Shown piece by piece: positions 45,646 to 53,922 of a stretch of DNA of 64,000 nucleotides; position 1 is the first letter of the stretch, and each line of letters opens with the position of its first letter. The notes under the pieces were generated by a model. That model was not told the DNA's origin, made no database searches, and worked only from the letters and a program-made list of their open reading frames with translations. The stretch is from Asanoa sp. WMMD1127 (lineage in GTDB: Bacteria; Actinomycetota; Actinomycetes; Mycobacteriales; Micromonosporaceae): the NCBI RefSeq assembly GCF_029626225.1, contig NZ_JARUBP010000001.1, forward strand, positions 6,572,001 to 6,636,000, written 5' to 3'. Position numbers and translations under genes: made by a program.

Positions 45646-46401
45646 GTGACGGCCAGCGATCCGGTGGCGGCCCGCGCGGACGACGTGTGGAAGGTCTACG
45701 GCAGCGGCGAGGCGGAGGTGATCGCGCTCCGGGGGGTGAGCGTCACGTTCGCCCGCGGCGTGTTCACGGCGATCATGGGGCCCTCCGGCTCCGGCAAGTC
45801 CACGCTCATGCACTGCCTCGCCGGCCTGGACGCGGTCACCCGCGGTGAGGTGCGGATCGGCGAGACGAAGGTGACCGGGCTGGGTGACGCCGGGCTGACC
45901 AGGCTGCGCCGCGACAAGGTTGGCTTCATCTTCCAGCAGTTCAACCTGCTGCCCACGCTCTCGGCCAAGGAGAACATCCTGCTGCCGCTGTCGATCGCGG
46001 GCCGCAAGCCCGACGACGCCTGGTTCGACACGGTGATCAAGACGGTGGGGCTGCAGGACCGGCTCGACCACCGGCCGGCCCAGCTCTCCGGCGGCCAGCA
46101 GCAGCGGGTGGCGTGCGCACGCGCCCTGGTGGCCCGGCCCGAGGTGATCTTCGCCGACGAGCCGACGGGCAACCTCGACTCCCGCTCGGGCGCCGACGTG
46201 CTCGGCTTCCTGCGGGACTCCGTGCGGACCCACGGGCAGACGATCGTCATGGTCACCCACGACCCGGTGGCCGCGTCGTACGCCGACCGGGTCATCTTCC
46301 TGGCCGACGGCGCCGTGGTCGACGAGCTGCACGCCCCGACGCCCGACATGGTGCTCGACCGCATGAAGAAGCTCGACGCGCCGGCCGAGGTGGAGCGCTG
46401 A
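45646..46401 (+). CDS. MacB/LolD-type ABC ATPase, second pair
   Basis: The 251-residue ATPase has the same motifs as the one at 40921 (MGPSGSGKSTLMHCLAGLDA, FIFQQFNLLPTLSAKEN, QLSGGQQQRVACARALVA, VIFADEPTGNLDSRSG) and ends KKLDAPAEVER with no tail. GTG 45646 is chosen because GAGGGGGA lies at ribosome-binding distance; the longer frame to 45568 crosses the inverted repeat. The stop overlaps the permease start (TGATG). Confidence 0.93.
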   Translation: MTASDPVAARADDVWKVYGSGEAEVIALRGVSVTFARGVFTAIMGPSGSGKSTLMHCLAGLDAVTRGEVRIGETKVTGLGDAGLTRLRRDKVGFIFQQFNLLPTLSAKENILLPLSIAGRKPDDAWFDTVIKTVGLQDRLDHRPAQLSGGQQQRVACARALVARPEVIFADEPTGNLDSRSGADVLGFLRDSVRTHGQTIVMVTHDPVAASYADRVIFLADGAVVDELHAPTPDMVLDRMKKLDAPAEVER

Positions 46402-48941
46402 TGCTGCGCGCCACCCTCAAGAGCCTGCTGGCCCGCAAGGTCCGCCTGCTGTTGTCCGGCCTCGCGGTCGTACTCGGCGTGATGTTCGTGGCCGGCTCCT
46501 TCGTGCTCACCGACACCCTGTCCCGCTCCTTCGACTCGATCTTCTCGGACGCGTACTCGCAGACCGACGTGACCATCGCCGGCAAGCCCAAGGTGGCGGT
46601 CGACGAGATGGACGGCGAGCAGGTCCCGGCCAACATCCCGGCCTCGGCGGTGTCCGCGGTCACCTCGGTGCCCGGCGTCGCCTCGGCCCGTGGCGTCGTC
46701 GCCGCCGACGGCGCGACGCTGATCGGCAGCAACGGCAAGGCGGTGGGCTCGTTCGGGCCGCCGCAGCTCGGCGAGAACTGGCTCGGCGAGAACGAGCTCA
46801 CCCAGCTCCGCGAGGGTCGTGGTCCGACCGCCGACGACGAGATCGCGGTCAACGTGGCGCTGGCCACCGCCGGCAAGGTCAAGGTGGGCGACCGGGTCGG
46901 CGTGCTGACCCTCGACGCCAAGCAGCGGACGTTCACGATCGTCGGCACGTTCGGCTACAGCGGCGACCGGGACAGCCTCGGCGGCGTCAACGAGATCGCG
47001 TTCACCGACCCGGTGGCGCAGCAGTTGATGCTCGGCGAGAAGGGCGTGTTCAGCAGCATCGACGTGCAGGCGGCGGACGGCACCAGCCCCGCCGCGTTGA
47101 AGGACCAGGTCGCGGCCGCGTTGGGGGCCGACTACACCGTGCGTACGGGCGAGGAGGCCGCCGCCGACGACGCACAGGGGCTCAAGGACGGGCTCGGCTT
47201 CTTCAACAACATCCTGCTCGGCTTCGCGGGCATCGCGCTCTTCGTCGGCATCTTCCTGATCGTCAACACCTTCTCGATCGTGGTGGCGCAGCGGACGCGC
47301 GAGCTGGCCCTGCTGCGGGCGGTCGGCGCGGGCCGCCGGCAGGTGATCGGCTCGGTGCTGATCGAGGCGGTGATCGTCGGCATGGTCGCGTCGGTGATCG
47401 GCCTGGCGGCGGGCATCGGTGTGGGCGCGCTCCTCGCCTACCTGGCCGGTAAGTTCGCCGGCGGCCTGACCCTGGCCGGGCTGGGCGTGCCCCCGGTCGC
47501 CATCATCGCGTCGTTCGCGGTGGGCCTGGTGGTCACTGTGATCGCCGCGGTGATGCCGGCGCTGCGGGCGTCGCGGATCCCGCCGATCGCCGCGATGCAG
47601 GACGTCGCGACGCCGGACCGGCCGCTCACGAAGATCACGACGGTCGGCGCGGTCGTCACGGCGGCAGCCGGCGCCCTGCTCGGCGTCGGCCTCTACGCGG
47701 ACGGCGGCCTGCTCCTCGTCGCCGGTGGCGTGCTGCTGGCGTTCGTCGGCATCGCGTTGCTGACCCCGGTGCTCAGCCGGCCCGTCGTCGGCCTGCTCGG
47801 CCGGATCTTCTCCTGGTCGGTGCCGGGCAAGCTCGGCCGGCTCAACTCGGGCCGCAACCCGCGCCGCACCGCGATCACCGCGGCCGCGCTGATGGTCGGC
47901 ATCGCGCTGGTCACCGGCGTCGGCGTGGTGGCCTCGTCGGCGAAGACCAGCATCGCGGGGGCGGTCGAGGCGGTCGACGCACAGCTGATCATCCAGGGCA
48001 GCCAGAGCGGGCCGCGGCTCCCGACGTTCGACCTCGGCGTGGTCGACCAGGCCAAGGCGATCCCGGGCGTACGCGACGTGGTCGCCGTCGGCAACGACCT
48101 CGCGACGGTCAACGGGAAGCGGGAGTTCGTCACGTCCGTGACCGACGCCGCGCCGATCCCGAGCATCTACGGCAGCACGGCCGTGGCGGGCGACATCTCG
48201 CGACAGGGTCCGGACCAGGTCATCGTCAACGACGACGCGGCCAAGGAGCAGGGCTGGACGGTCGGCTCAGTGCTGACGGTGCAGCTCAGCCGGGGCGAGG
48301 AGCATCGCTACACGGTCAGCGGCATCGCGCCGACCGACAAGTCGATCGGCGAGATCATGCTGCCGGCGGAGGCGATGAAGGACTTCGCCCAGCCGTCACC
48401 GTTCATGGGACTGATCCGGCTCGACGAAGGCACGCCCGTGTCATCGGTCCAGCCGCAACTGGAGGCGCTGGTCGCCGGCAACCCGCTGGTCTCGGTGATC
48501 GACCAGGACGCGTTCACCCAGCAGCAGACGGACATGCTCGACCAGGTGCTGGTCATGATCCAGATCCTGCTGGCGCTGGCGATCCTGATCGCGGTGCTGG
48601 GCATCATCAACACGCTGGCCCTGTCGGTCATGGAGCGCACCCGTGAGCTGGGCCTGCTCCGCGCGATCGGCCTGAGCCGCGCGGCCACGATGCGGATGAT
48701 CACCGTGGAGGCCGTGGTGATCTCGGTCTTCGGCGCGCTGCTGGGCGTGGTGGTCGGGTCCGGGTTGGGAGCCGCGGTCGTGCGGGCCCTGCGCGACCAG
48801 GGCTTCACGGACCTGACGCTCCCGTGGACGACGATGGGCCTCTACCTGGGCGTGGCCGCCCTGGTGGGCGTGGTGGCGGCGATCCTGCCGTCGATCCGCG
48901 CGGCCCGGCTCAACGTGCTCGGCGCGATCGCGCACGAGTGA
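46401..48941 (+). CDS. FtsX/MacB-type ABC permease, second pair
   Basis: The 846-residue protein is a full-length paralogue of the permease at 42928, with the same order: VRLLLSGLAVVLGVMFVAGS, a large extracytoplasmic domain, RTRELALLRAVGAGRRQVIG, more helices, a second external domain and RTRELGLLRAIGLSRAATMR. The two pairs clearly arose by tandem duplication, and both external domains have diverged most, as expected if they handle different cargo. The last gene of the run is followed by the large palindrome at 48986. Confidence 0.93.
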   Translation: MLRATLKSLLARKVRLLLSGLAVVLGVMFVAGSFVLTDTLSRSFDSIFSDAYSQTDVTIAGKPKVAVDEMDGEQVPANIPASAVSAVTSVPGVASARGVVAADGATLIGSNGKAVGSFGPPQLGENWLGENELTQLREGRGPTADDEIAVNVALATAGKVKVGDRVGVLTLDAKQRTFTIVGTFGYSGDRDSLGGVNEIAFTDPVAQQLMLGEKGVFSSIDVQAADGTSPAALKDQVAAALGADYTVRTGEEAAADDAQGLKDGLGFFNNILLGFAGIALFVGIFLIVNTFSIVVAQRTRELALLRAVGAGRRQVIGSVLIEAVIVGMVASVIGLAAGIGVGALLAYLAGKFAGGLTLAGLGVPPVAIIASFAVGLVVTVIAAVMPALRASRIPPIAAMQDVATPDRPLTKITTVGAVVTAAAGALLGVGLYADGGLLLVAGGVLLAFVGIALLTPVLSRPVVGLLGRIFSWSVPGKLGRLNSGRNPRRTAITAAALMVGIALVTGVGVVASSAKTSIAGAVEAVDAQLIIQGSQSGPRLPTFDLGVVDQAKAIPGVRDVVAVGNDLATVNGKREFVTSVTDAAPIPSIYGSTAVAGDISRQGPDQVIVNDDAAKEQGWTVGSVLTVQLSRGEEHRYTVSGIAPTDKSIGEIMLPAEAMKDFAQPSPFMGLIRLDEGTPVSSVQPQLEALVAGNPLVSVIDQDAFTQQQTDMLDQVLVMIQILLALAILIAVLGIINTLALSVMERTRELGLLRAIGLSRAATMRMITVEAVVISVFGALLGVVVGSGLGAAVVRALRDQGFTDLTLPWTTMGLYLGVAALVGVVAAILPSIRAARLNVLGAIAHE

Positions 48942-48985
48942 CCGGGGGAACGGGCCGGGCCGTGGGGGCCCGACCCGTCTCCGAC

Positions 48986-49038
48986 GTGAGGAACGGTCCG
49001 TTCCAATCGGATTCCGATTGGAACGGACCGTTCCTCAC
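48986..49038. terminator. 26-base-arm palindrome made of three nested palindromes
   Basis: Positions 48986-49011 are the exact reverse complement of 49013-49038 around a single centre base. Inside it are GGAACGGTCCGTTCC, then AATCGGATTCCGATT, then GGAACGGACCGTTCC, each a palindrome of seven-base arms about one base. It can fold as one long hairpin or as three small ones. It lies 45 bases after the permease stop and 20 bases before the IS481 end. No T-run follows, so it may be a terminator of the GC-only type or a protein or structural site. Confidence 0.7.
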
Positions 49039-49160
49039 TCGCGGCAGCAAGGCGTTTGAGATCTAGGTAAGCAAATGCTGCTATGGGAGCTCTTCAGTCC
49101 CATGACATCTGTCGCACTTGATGTCCCGGTAGATGTGTCACACCGGGTTGACTGCCAGGG

Positions 49161-50300
49161 ATGGCGATACGGCGTCAAATGCTGAACGCGATGGACGCGG
49201 TCCTGGCCGCTGGCGTGAAGATCGACAATGTGGCGCGGTGGTGCCGTGAGAACGGCGTCACGACGCGGACGTTCTACCGACACAAAGCCCGCGTCGCCGC
49301 CGAAGGGGCGTGGCGAGAACAGTCCCGCCGCCCACACCACAGCCCGGGCATGGCCGGCCCGGACCTCGACGCGTGGATCCGCAAGTTACGTGCCGACCTC
49401 GCCCCGGACAACGGCGCGGACTACATCCGCGACGCCCTGACCCGGATCGCGGCCGATATCAGAGCACCATGGTCGGTGCCGTCGCGGTCCACGATCAACC
49501 GGGTCCTGTCCCGCCACGGCCTGCTCGACGCGAACCCCGCCAAACGGCCTCGCAGCTCGTGGCGGCGATTCGCGTTCGCCCAACCCCGCGACCGCTACCA
49601 GATCGACGCGACCGTCGTCGCCCTGACCGGTGGCCGCAACGCGGTCGTCTTCGACGTCCTCGACGACTGCACCCGGATGCTGGTCGCCTGCACCGCCGCC
49701 ACCGGCGAGACCGCCGCCGCCGCGATCACCGCGATCACCGCCGCCGCCAACCAGCACGGACCACCCGCGATCGTGCTCTGCGACAACGGCGCCGCGTTCA
49801 CCAACACCTGGTCCTCCGCCACCACCGCAGCGTCACAGTTCGCGTCCACGCTCAACGGCTGGGGCACCCGATTGATCCACTCAAGCCCCTACCACCCACA
49901 AACCTGCGGGAAGGTCGAGCGCCACCACCAAACCCTCAAGAAATGGCTCACCCACCACCGCATCCCGACCACCATCGCGCAGCTCCAACGCCTACCCGAC
50001 GACTACCGCGACTACTACAACACCCGACGGGCCCACTGCGCCCTCGCCCGCCGCACCACCCCACACCACGCCTGGACCTCCGCGACCCGCCACGGCGGAC
50101 CCGCCGCCCTGCCCATCCAGACCGACGCCACCGTCCACCGCTGCCGCGTCACCGACTACGGAAAAATCAACGCCGGCTCCCACCGCATCGGCGTCGGCAT
50201 AGCCCGTCTCGGCCAAACCCTGACCGTCATCCGCCACAACGGCCACGCCACCATCTACGACCCCGACGGCCACCCCATCGGCACCGCCACCCTGACCTGA
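49161..50300 (+). CDS. IS481-family transposase, C-terminus replaced by IS3 insertion
   Basis: The 379-residue protein has an N-terminal HTH (VDNVARWCRENGVTT-like region, TFYRHKARVAAEGAW), then an rve integrase core with DRYQIDATVVALTGG, IVLCDNGAAFTN and CGKVERHHQTLKKWLTHHR as the DDE residues. The stop codon TGA (50298-50300) is the first three bases of the IS3 end. If the IS3 block and one GACC copy are removed, the frame continues TPGKTYVPLQPTQPRSKP to a stop at 52299-52301, so about 18 residues were lost. Since the catalytic core is intact, activity is possible. Confidence 0.88.
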   Translation: MAIRRQMLNAMDAVLAAGVKIDNVARWCRENGVTTRTFYRHKARVAAEGAWREQSRRPHHSPGMAGPDLDAWIRKLRADLAPDNGADYIRDALTRIAADIRAPWSVPSRSTINRVLSRHGLLDANPAKRPRSSWRRFAFAQPRDRYQIDATVVALTGGRNAVVFDVLDDCTRMLVACTAATGETAAAAITAITAAANQHGPPAIVLCDNGAAFTNTWSSATTAASQFASTLNGWGTRLIHSSPYHPQTCGKVERHHQTLKKWLTHHRIPTTIAQLQRLPDDYRDYYNTRRAHCALARRTTPHHAWTSATRHGGPAALPIQTDATVHRCRVTDYGKINAGSHRIGVGIARLGQTLTVIRHNGHATIYDPDGHPIGTATLT

Positions 50301-50362
50301 GCTTGACCCGCTTTCCCGGACACCTGATCTGAGGCGAGACTGTCGCCGAGGGAGGAGTTCGG

Positions 50363-50650
50363 ATGCCTGCACCACACCCGCCGGAGTTCCGTGAGCGTGC
50401 GGTCGAGTTGGCCCGGTTGAGGGAGCAGCCGATCGCGCAGGTCGCGAAAGGCTTGGGGATCTCCGAGTCGTGCCTGCGTAACTGGTTGGCCCAGGCTGAC
50501 CGGGACGCCGGCAGGCGTGAGGGGTTGACCAGCGAGGAACGCAAGGAGCTGGCCGCGCTGCGTAAGGAGAAGCGGCGTCTGGAGGTGGAGAACGAGATCC
50601 TGCGCCGGGCCGCGGCCTATTTCGCGCGGGAGAACGTCCTCCCAAAATGA
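50363..50650 (+). CDS. IS3-family transposase OrfA
   Basis: The 95-residue protein has an HTH (EFRERAVELARLREQPIAQV, LGISESCLRNWLAQADRD) and a leucine-zipper-like helix (LAALRKEKRRLEVENEILRR) that makes the OrfA/OrfAB multimer. It ends in CCAAAATGA, where the orfB ATG overlaps the orfA stop. Translational coupling is evident; a frameshift producing the OrfAB fusion may also occur at the A-run. Confidence 0.92.
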   Translation: MPAPHPPEFRERAVELARLREQPIAQVAKGLGISESCLRNWLAQADRDAGRREGLTSEERKELAALRKEKRRLEVENEILRRAAAYFARENVLPK

Positions 50651-51531
50651 TCTACCCGGTCGTCGTAGAGCTCACCGCCGACGGCATACCGGTGGCGGTG
50701 TGCTGCCGGGTGCTGGGCGTGTCGAGGGCCGGGTTCCACCACTGGCGCCGGCGTGGGCCCAGCCGGCGGGCGATGGCCGATGAGGCGCTCACCCGCACGA
50801 TCCGCGAGATCCATCAGATGTCCCGCGGTAGCTACGGCGCGCCGCGGGTCCATGCCGAGCTGCGCCTGGCGGCCGGGGTCCGATGCGGCCGTAAACGGGT
50901 CGCTCGGCTGATGCGCGCCGACGGCCTCGAAGGGGTGTATCGGCGGCGGCGAAGGGGTTGCACCGTCAGGGATCCGGCCGCCACACCCTCAGCGGATCTG
51001 GTCAACCGCCGGTTCGTCGCCAACCGTCCAGACGCGCTGTGGGTCACCGACATCACCCAACACCGCACCGGGCAGGGCTGGGTCTACTGCGCGGTCGTCC
51101 TGGACGTGTTCGCCCGCCGGGTCGTGGGCTGGTCGATCGCCGACCACCTACGCACCGAACTGGTCGTCGACGCCCTGGACATGGCCCGCTGGCGCCGCCG
51201 ACCGGTGGCCGGACAGACCGTGGTCCACTCCGACCACGGCACCCAATACACCAGTTGGGCGTTCGGGCACCGGCTACGCACGGCCGGGCTGCTCGGCTCG
51301 ATGGGCTCGATCGGTGACTGCTACGACAACAGCCTGGTCGAATCGTTCTTCGGCTCCATGCAGCTCGAGCTCCTCGACCGCCAACCTTGGGGCAACCGTC
51401 AGGAGCTGGCCAACGCCATCTTCGAGTGGATCGAGGCCTGGTACAACCCACGCCGACGGCACTCGGCCCTTGGCAACCTGTCCCCGATCGACTACGAACG
51501 ACACCACACCGATCTAGCCACCGCGGCGTGA
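50647..51531 (+). CDS. IS3-family transposase OrfB
   Basis: The 294-residue catalytic subunit has HTH_21 (ALTRTIREIHQMSRGSYGAP, RVHAELRLAAGVRCGRKRVA) and an rve core: ALWVTDITQHRTGQGWVYCA, TVVHSDHGTQYTSWAFGHRL and NSLVESFFGSMQLELLDRQP, giving the DDE triad. It is intact. Right after its stop comes the IS right end, then the truncated repeat copy. Confidence 0.93.
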   Translation: MIYPVVVELTADGIPVAVCCRVLGVSRAGFHHWRRRGPSRRAMADEALTRTIREIHQMSRGSYGAPRVHAELRLAAGVRCGRKRVARLMRADGLEGVYRRRRRGCTVRDPAATPSADLVNRRFVANRPDALWVTDITQHRTGQGWVYCAVVLDVFARRVVGWSIADHLRTELVVDALDMARWRRRPVAGQTVVHSDHGTQYTSWAFGHRLRTAGLLGSMGSIGDCYDNSLVESFFGSMQLELLDRQPWGNRQELANAIFEWIEAWYNPRRRHSALGNLSPIDYERHHTDLATAA

Positions 51532-52243
51532 TCACCACACCAGAAGTGTCCGGGAAACCGGGTCAAGCTCATCGCTCGGCTGATGCGCGCCGACGGCCTC
51601 GAAGGGGTGTATCGGCGGCGGCGAAGGGGTTGCACCGTCAGGGATCCGGCCGCCACACCCTCAGCGGATCTGGTCAACCGCCGGTTCGTCGCCAACCGTC
51701 CAGACGCGCTGTGGGTCACCGACATCACCCAACACCGCACCGGGCAGGGCTGGGTCTACTGCGCGGTCGTCCTGGACGTGTTCGCCCGCCGGGTCGTGGG
51801 CTGGTCGATCGCCGACCACCTACGCACGGAGCTGGTCGTCGACGCCCTGGACATGGCCCGCTGGCGCCGCCGACCGGTGGCCGGACAGACCGTGGTCCAC
51901 TCCGACCACGGCACCCAATACACCAGTTGGGCGTTCGGGCACCGGCTACGCACGGCCGGGCTGCTCGGCTCGATGGGCTCGATCGGTGACTGCTACGACA
52001 ACAGCCTGGTCGAATCGTTCTTCGGCTCCATGCAGCTCGAGCTCCTCGACCGCCAACCTTGGGGCAACCGTCAGGAGCTGGCCAACGCCATCTTCGAGTG
52101 GATCGAGGCCTGGTACAACCCACGCCGACGGCACTCGGCCCTTGGCAACCTGTCCCCGATCGACTACGAACGACACCACACCGATCTAGCCACCGCGGCG
52201 TGATCACCACACCAGAAGTGTCCGGGAAACCGGGTCAAGCTCA
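50900..52243 (+). repeat. Tandem duplication of 672 bases within the IS3 element
   Basis: Positions 50900-51571 and 51572-52243 are nearly identical. By eye I found two base differences, both at third codon positions, in the CTACGCACCGAACTGG / CTACGCACGGAGCTGG region. The junction joins the IS right end directly to the middle of orfB. Confidence 0.92.
51572..52203 (+). pseudogene. 5'-truncated second copy of the IS3 orfB
   Basis: This is the last 210 or so codons of orfB, from within the HTH_21 region to the stop, including all three DDE residues. It lacks the N-terminus and any ribosome binding site for the first internal ATG (51583), so expression as a functional transposase is unlikely. 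Confidence 0.85.
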
Positions 52244-52379
52244 GACCCCCGGCAAAACCTACGTCCCCCTACAACCAACCCAACCAAGATCAAAACCGTG
52301 ACACATCAACCGGGACACACCCTTGACACATCTCCCGGGACATGACACTGCCATAGCAGCATTCCTTTACCAAGATCTC

Positions 52380-52903
52380 GAGCGTTCGCCCGCGCGGCGG
52401 CGTGTCGCGCGCGACGCGCCGCGGTGCGGGAGGCGCCGTTCCAGAACGACGAGCCGAGCGGATCTCGACGCCAACAGATCTCCACGGTCAATGCCAGGGA
52501 CGCGGGACAGGGGTAACGCCGGCGCGGGGCACCGGTGGCTGCCAGCGGCCTTGATCAGGTGTGCGGGAACGGGAAGTTCCGATCTCGGATGCAAGATCGT
52601 GTGCACGAGGTCTGCACGACACGCCCTCGGGATTCGCGTTCGCATGCACATGATCTTGACCACACCCGCCTCGATCCCAGATCCGGCGCACATGATCTTG
52701 GAGCGGTCGGAGAGGCCATCCGCATCGCTGGCAGGGTGAGAGATCACGAGCCGAAGGTCCGGGCGACAACGCCATGCATTCCGGCCGCGCGTCCAGGCCC
52801 GACCGTCGGCTCGGCCGGGACACCGGGAGAGCCGCCCCCGTCCGACCCTGAACCCCGCATGACCACCAACCTGAAATTGATTGGCTACAGGTAGGGGCCC
52901 TAG
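52380..52903. other. Gap between insertion sequences with a cluster of short dispersed repeats
   Basis: No credible gene is visible in 520 bases between the IS481 end and the IS5 end. Three copies of a CAAGATCATGTGCA-like word occur in 110 bases: one direct (52592-52605, CAAGATCGTGTGCA) and two inverted (52645-52658, 52687-52700). The rest resembles decayed coding sequence; frames open here are short and look random. Confidence 0.65.
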
Positions 52904-53814
52904 GCCGTGTTTCGTAGGGCTCGGAGCCATTGGTTGATGGCCGCGATGGTCAGGGTGGCTTCGTAGCGCACGGCGAGTTTGTCGTACCTGGTGGCCATGG
53001 CGCGGTGGTGTTTGAGCTGGTTGATGCCGCACTCGACGGCGTGACGCGCCCGGTAGAGGTTGGGGTCGAAGGCGGGCGGACGCCCGCCTCGGGAGCCCTT
53101 GGCCTTACGGTGTTCGTCTTGGTCGGTCTTGCTCGGGATGCAGGCTCGGATGCCGCGGCGGCGCAGGTGGGCGCGGTTGGCTGCGGAGGTGTACGCCTTG
53201 TCTGCCAGGACCGTGTCCGGGCGGGTCCGGGGCCGGCCGCCATCGGCGCGCGTGACACGCACTTTGGCCAGCACGGGGATGAACTGAGGGCTGTCGCCGC
53301 GTTGGCCGGCGGTGACTATCGCGGCCATTAGTTTGCGGCCCTGCTCGCAGGCCAGATGGGTCTTGGTGGTCCAGCCGCCCCGGGACCGGCCGAGCGCGTG
53401 ATCTGCCGGCTCGCTCTGCGTTCCGCCGGGCGGCTCCTTCTGCCCGTCACCGTCGCGGCGGGCGCCCGCGGCGTGCTGATGGGCGCGGCTGATGGTCGAG
53501 TCCACGCTCACCGTCCAGCCGATCAACCCGGCCGCGTCCGCCCGGGCCTGCAACACCGCCAGAATCTGCGCCCAGACCCCGTCGCGCTGCCAACGGCGGA
53601 ACCATCGATACAGCGTCTGCCACGGCGGATACACCGCCGGAACGTCTCGCCACGGCGAGCCGGTCCGGACCCGCCACCGGATCCCGTCGATGATCATCCT
53701 CATGGTCCATTTGCGGGGCTGATCACGACCGGTTCCCGCCGGCAGCAGCGGTTCGAGCACCGCCCACTGCACGTCGGTCAGGTCATGTCGCCTCACTGCC
53801 GCTACGCTCGGCAC
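52900..53814 (-). CDS. IS5-family transposase
   Basis: The 304-residue protein has the DUF4096-type N-terminus ([40 protein letters not shown]) and DDE core motifs [35 protein letters not shown] and [20 protein letters not shown]. It appears intact. Its TAG stop codon is read from the CTAG target copy outside the inverted repeat, so the target site supplies the stop. The protein ends RNTA, encoded by the inverted repeat itself. Confidence 0.92.
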   Translation of the reverse strand: MPSVAAVRRHDLTDVQWAVLEPLLPAGTGRDQPRKWTMRMIIDGIRWRVRTGSPWRDVPAVYPPWQTLYRWFRRWQRDGVWAQILAVLQARADAAGLIGWTVSVDSTISRAHQHAAGARRDGDGQKEPPGGTQSEPADHALGRSRGGWTTKTHLACEQGRKLMAAIVTAGQRGDSPQFIPVLAKVRVTRADGGRPRTRPDTVLADKAYTSAANRAHLRRRGIRACIPSKTDQDEHRKAKGSRGGRPPAFDPNLYRARHAVECGINQLKHHRAMATRYDKLAVRYEATLTIAAINQWLRALRNTA

Positions 53815-53922
53815 GAGGTCTCCGGTGTGAAGTTCTAGCTTGGTCGCTGAACCAACTACCGGAGACCTCTTCAGTTATCGATCACCGACACGCCGCAGCA
53901 TCGACGCCCTACGAAACACGAC
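52904..53922 (-). mobile_element. IS5-family insertion sequence with CTAG target duplication
   Basis: The ends GCCGTGTTTCGTAGGGC (52904-52920) and the complement GTCGTGTTTCGTAGGGC (53922-53906) differ at one base. CTAG flanks both sides (52900-52903 and 53923-53926). CTAG is self-complementary, so it can be counted as target duplication or as the ends of the inverted repeats. The element is 1019 bases with one transposase gene, and lies at the stop codon of the lipid kinase gene. Confidence 0.9.

Larger units (their letters stand above)
50298..52243 (+). mobile_element. IS3-family element with internal 672-base tandem duplication
   Basis: The left end begins TGAGCTTGACCCGCTTTCCC at 50298 and the right end is its near-perfect complement. 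There are two right ends, at 51571 and 52243, because the last 672 bases are duplicated. GACC flanks the block on both sides (50294-50297 and 52244-52247), a normal four-base target duplication. The complete unit is 50298-51571 (1274 bases) with orfA and orfB; the second unit is a 5'-truncated copy. Confidence 0.88.
49058..52379 (+). mobile_element. IS481-family insertion sequence, interrupted by an IS3-family element
   Basis: The outer ends are imperfect inverted repeats: GAGATCTAGGTAAGCAAATG at 49058 matches the complement of the sequence ending at 52379, and both continue with AATGCTGCTATGG. Further in, each end has two copies of a TGTCCCGG-N2-GATGTGTCA box (left 49122-49140 and a degenerate 49096-49114; right 52299-52317 and 52324-52342). 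Without the inserted IS3 block the element is about 1.37 kb, normal for IS481. No target duplication is clear. The exact outer boundary could instead be at the inner boxes. Confidence 0.75.

Noticed and set aside
42334-46332. A 1332-codon open frame on the minus strand opposite the ABC genes
   Set aside because: It is a GC-bias shadow: its translation is a string of Arg/Gly/His/Gln with no domain, and it lies opposite clear ATPase and permease genes.
51583-52203. Second IS3 orfB as a functional gene
   Set aside because: It is the 5'-truncated duplicate; the first ATG is internal to the domain and has no ribosome binding site.
49058-53922. A composite transposon or defence island between the insertion sequences
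   Set aside because: The elements belong to three different families, are nested or adjacent, and enclose no cargo gene.
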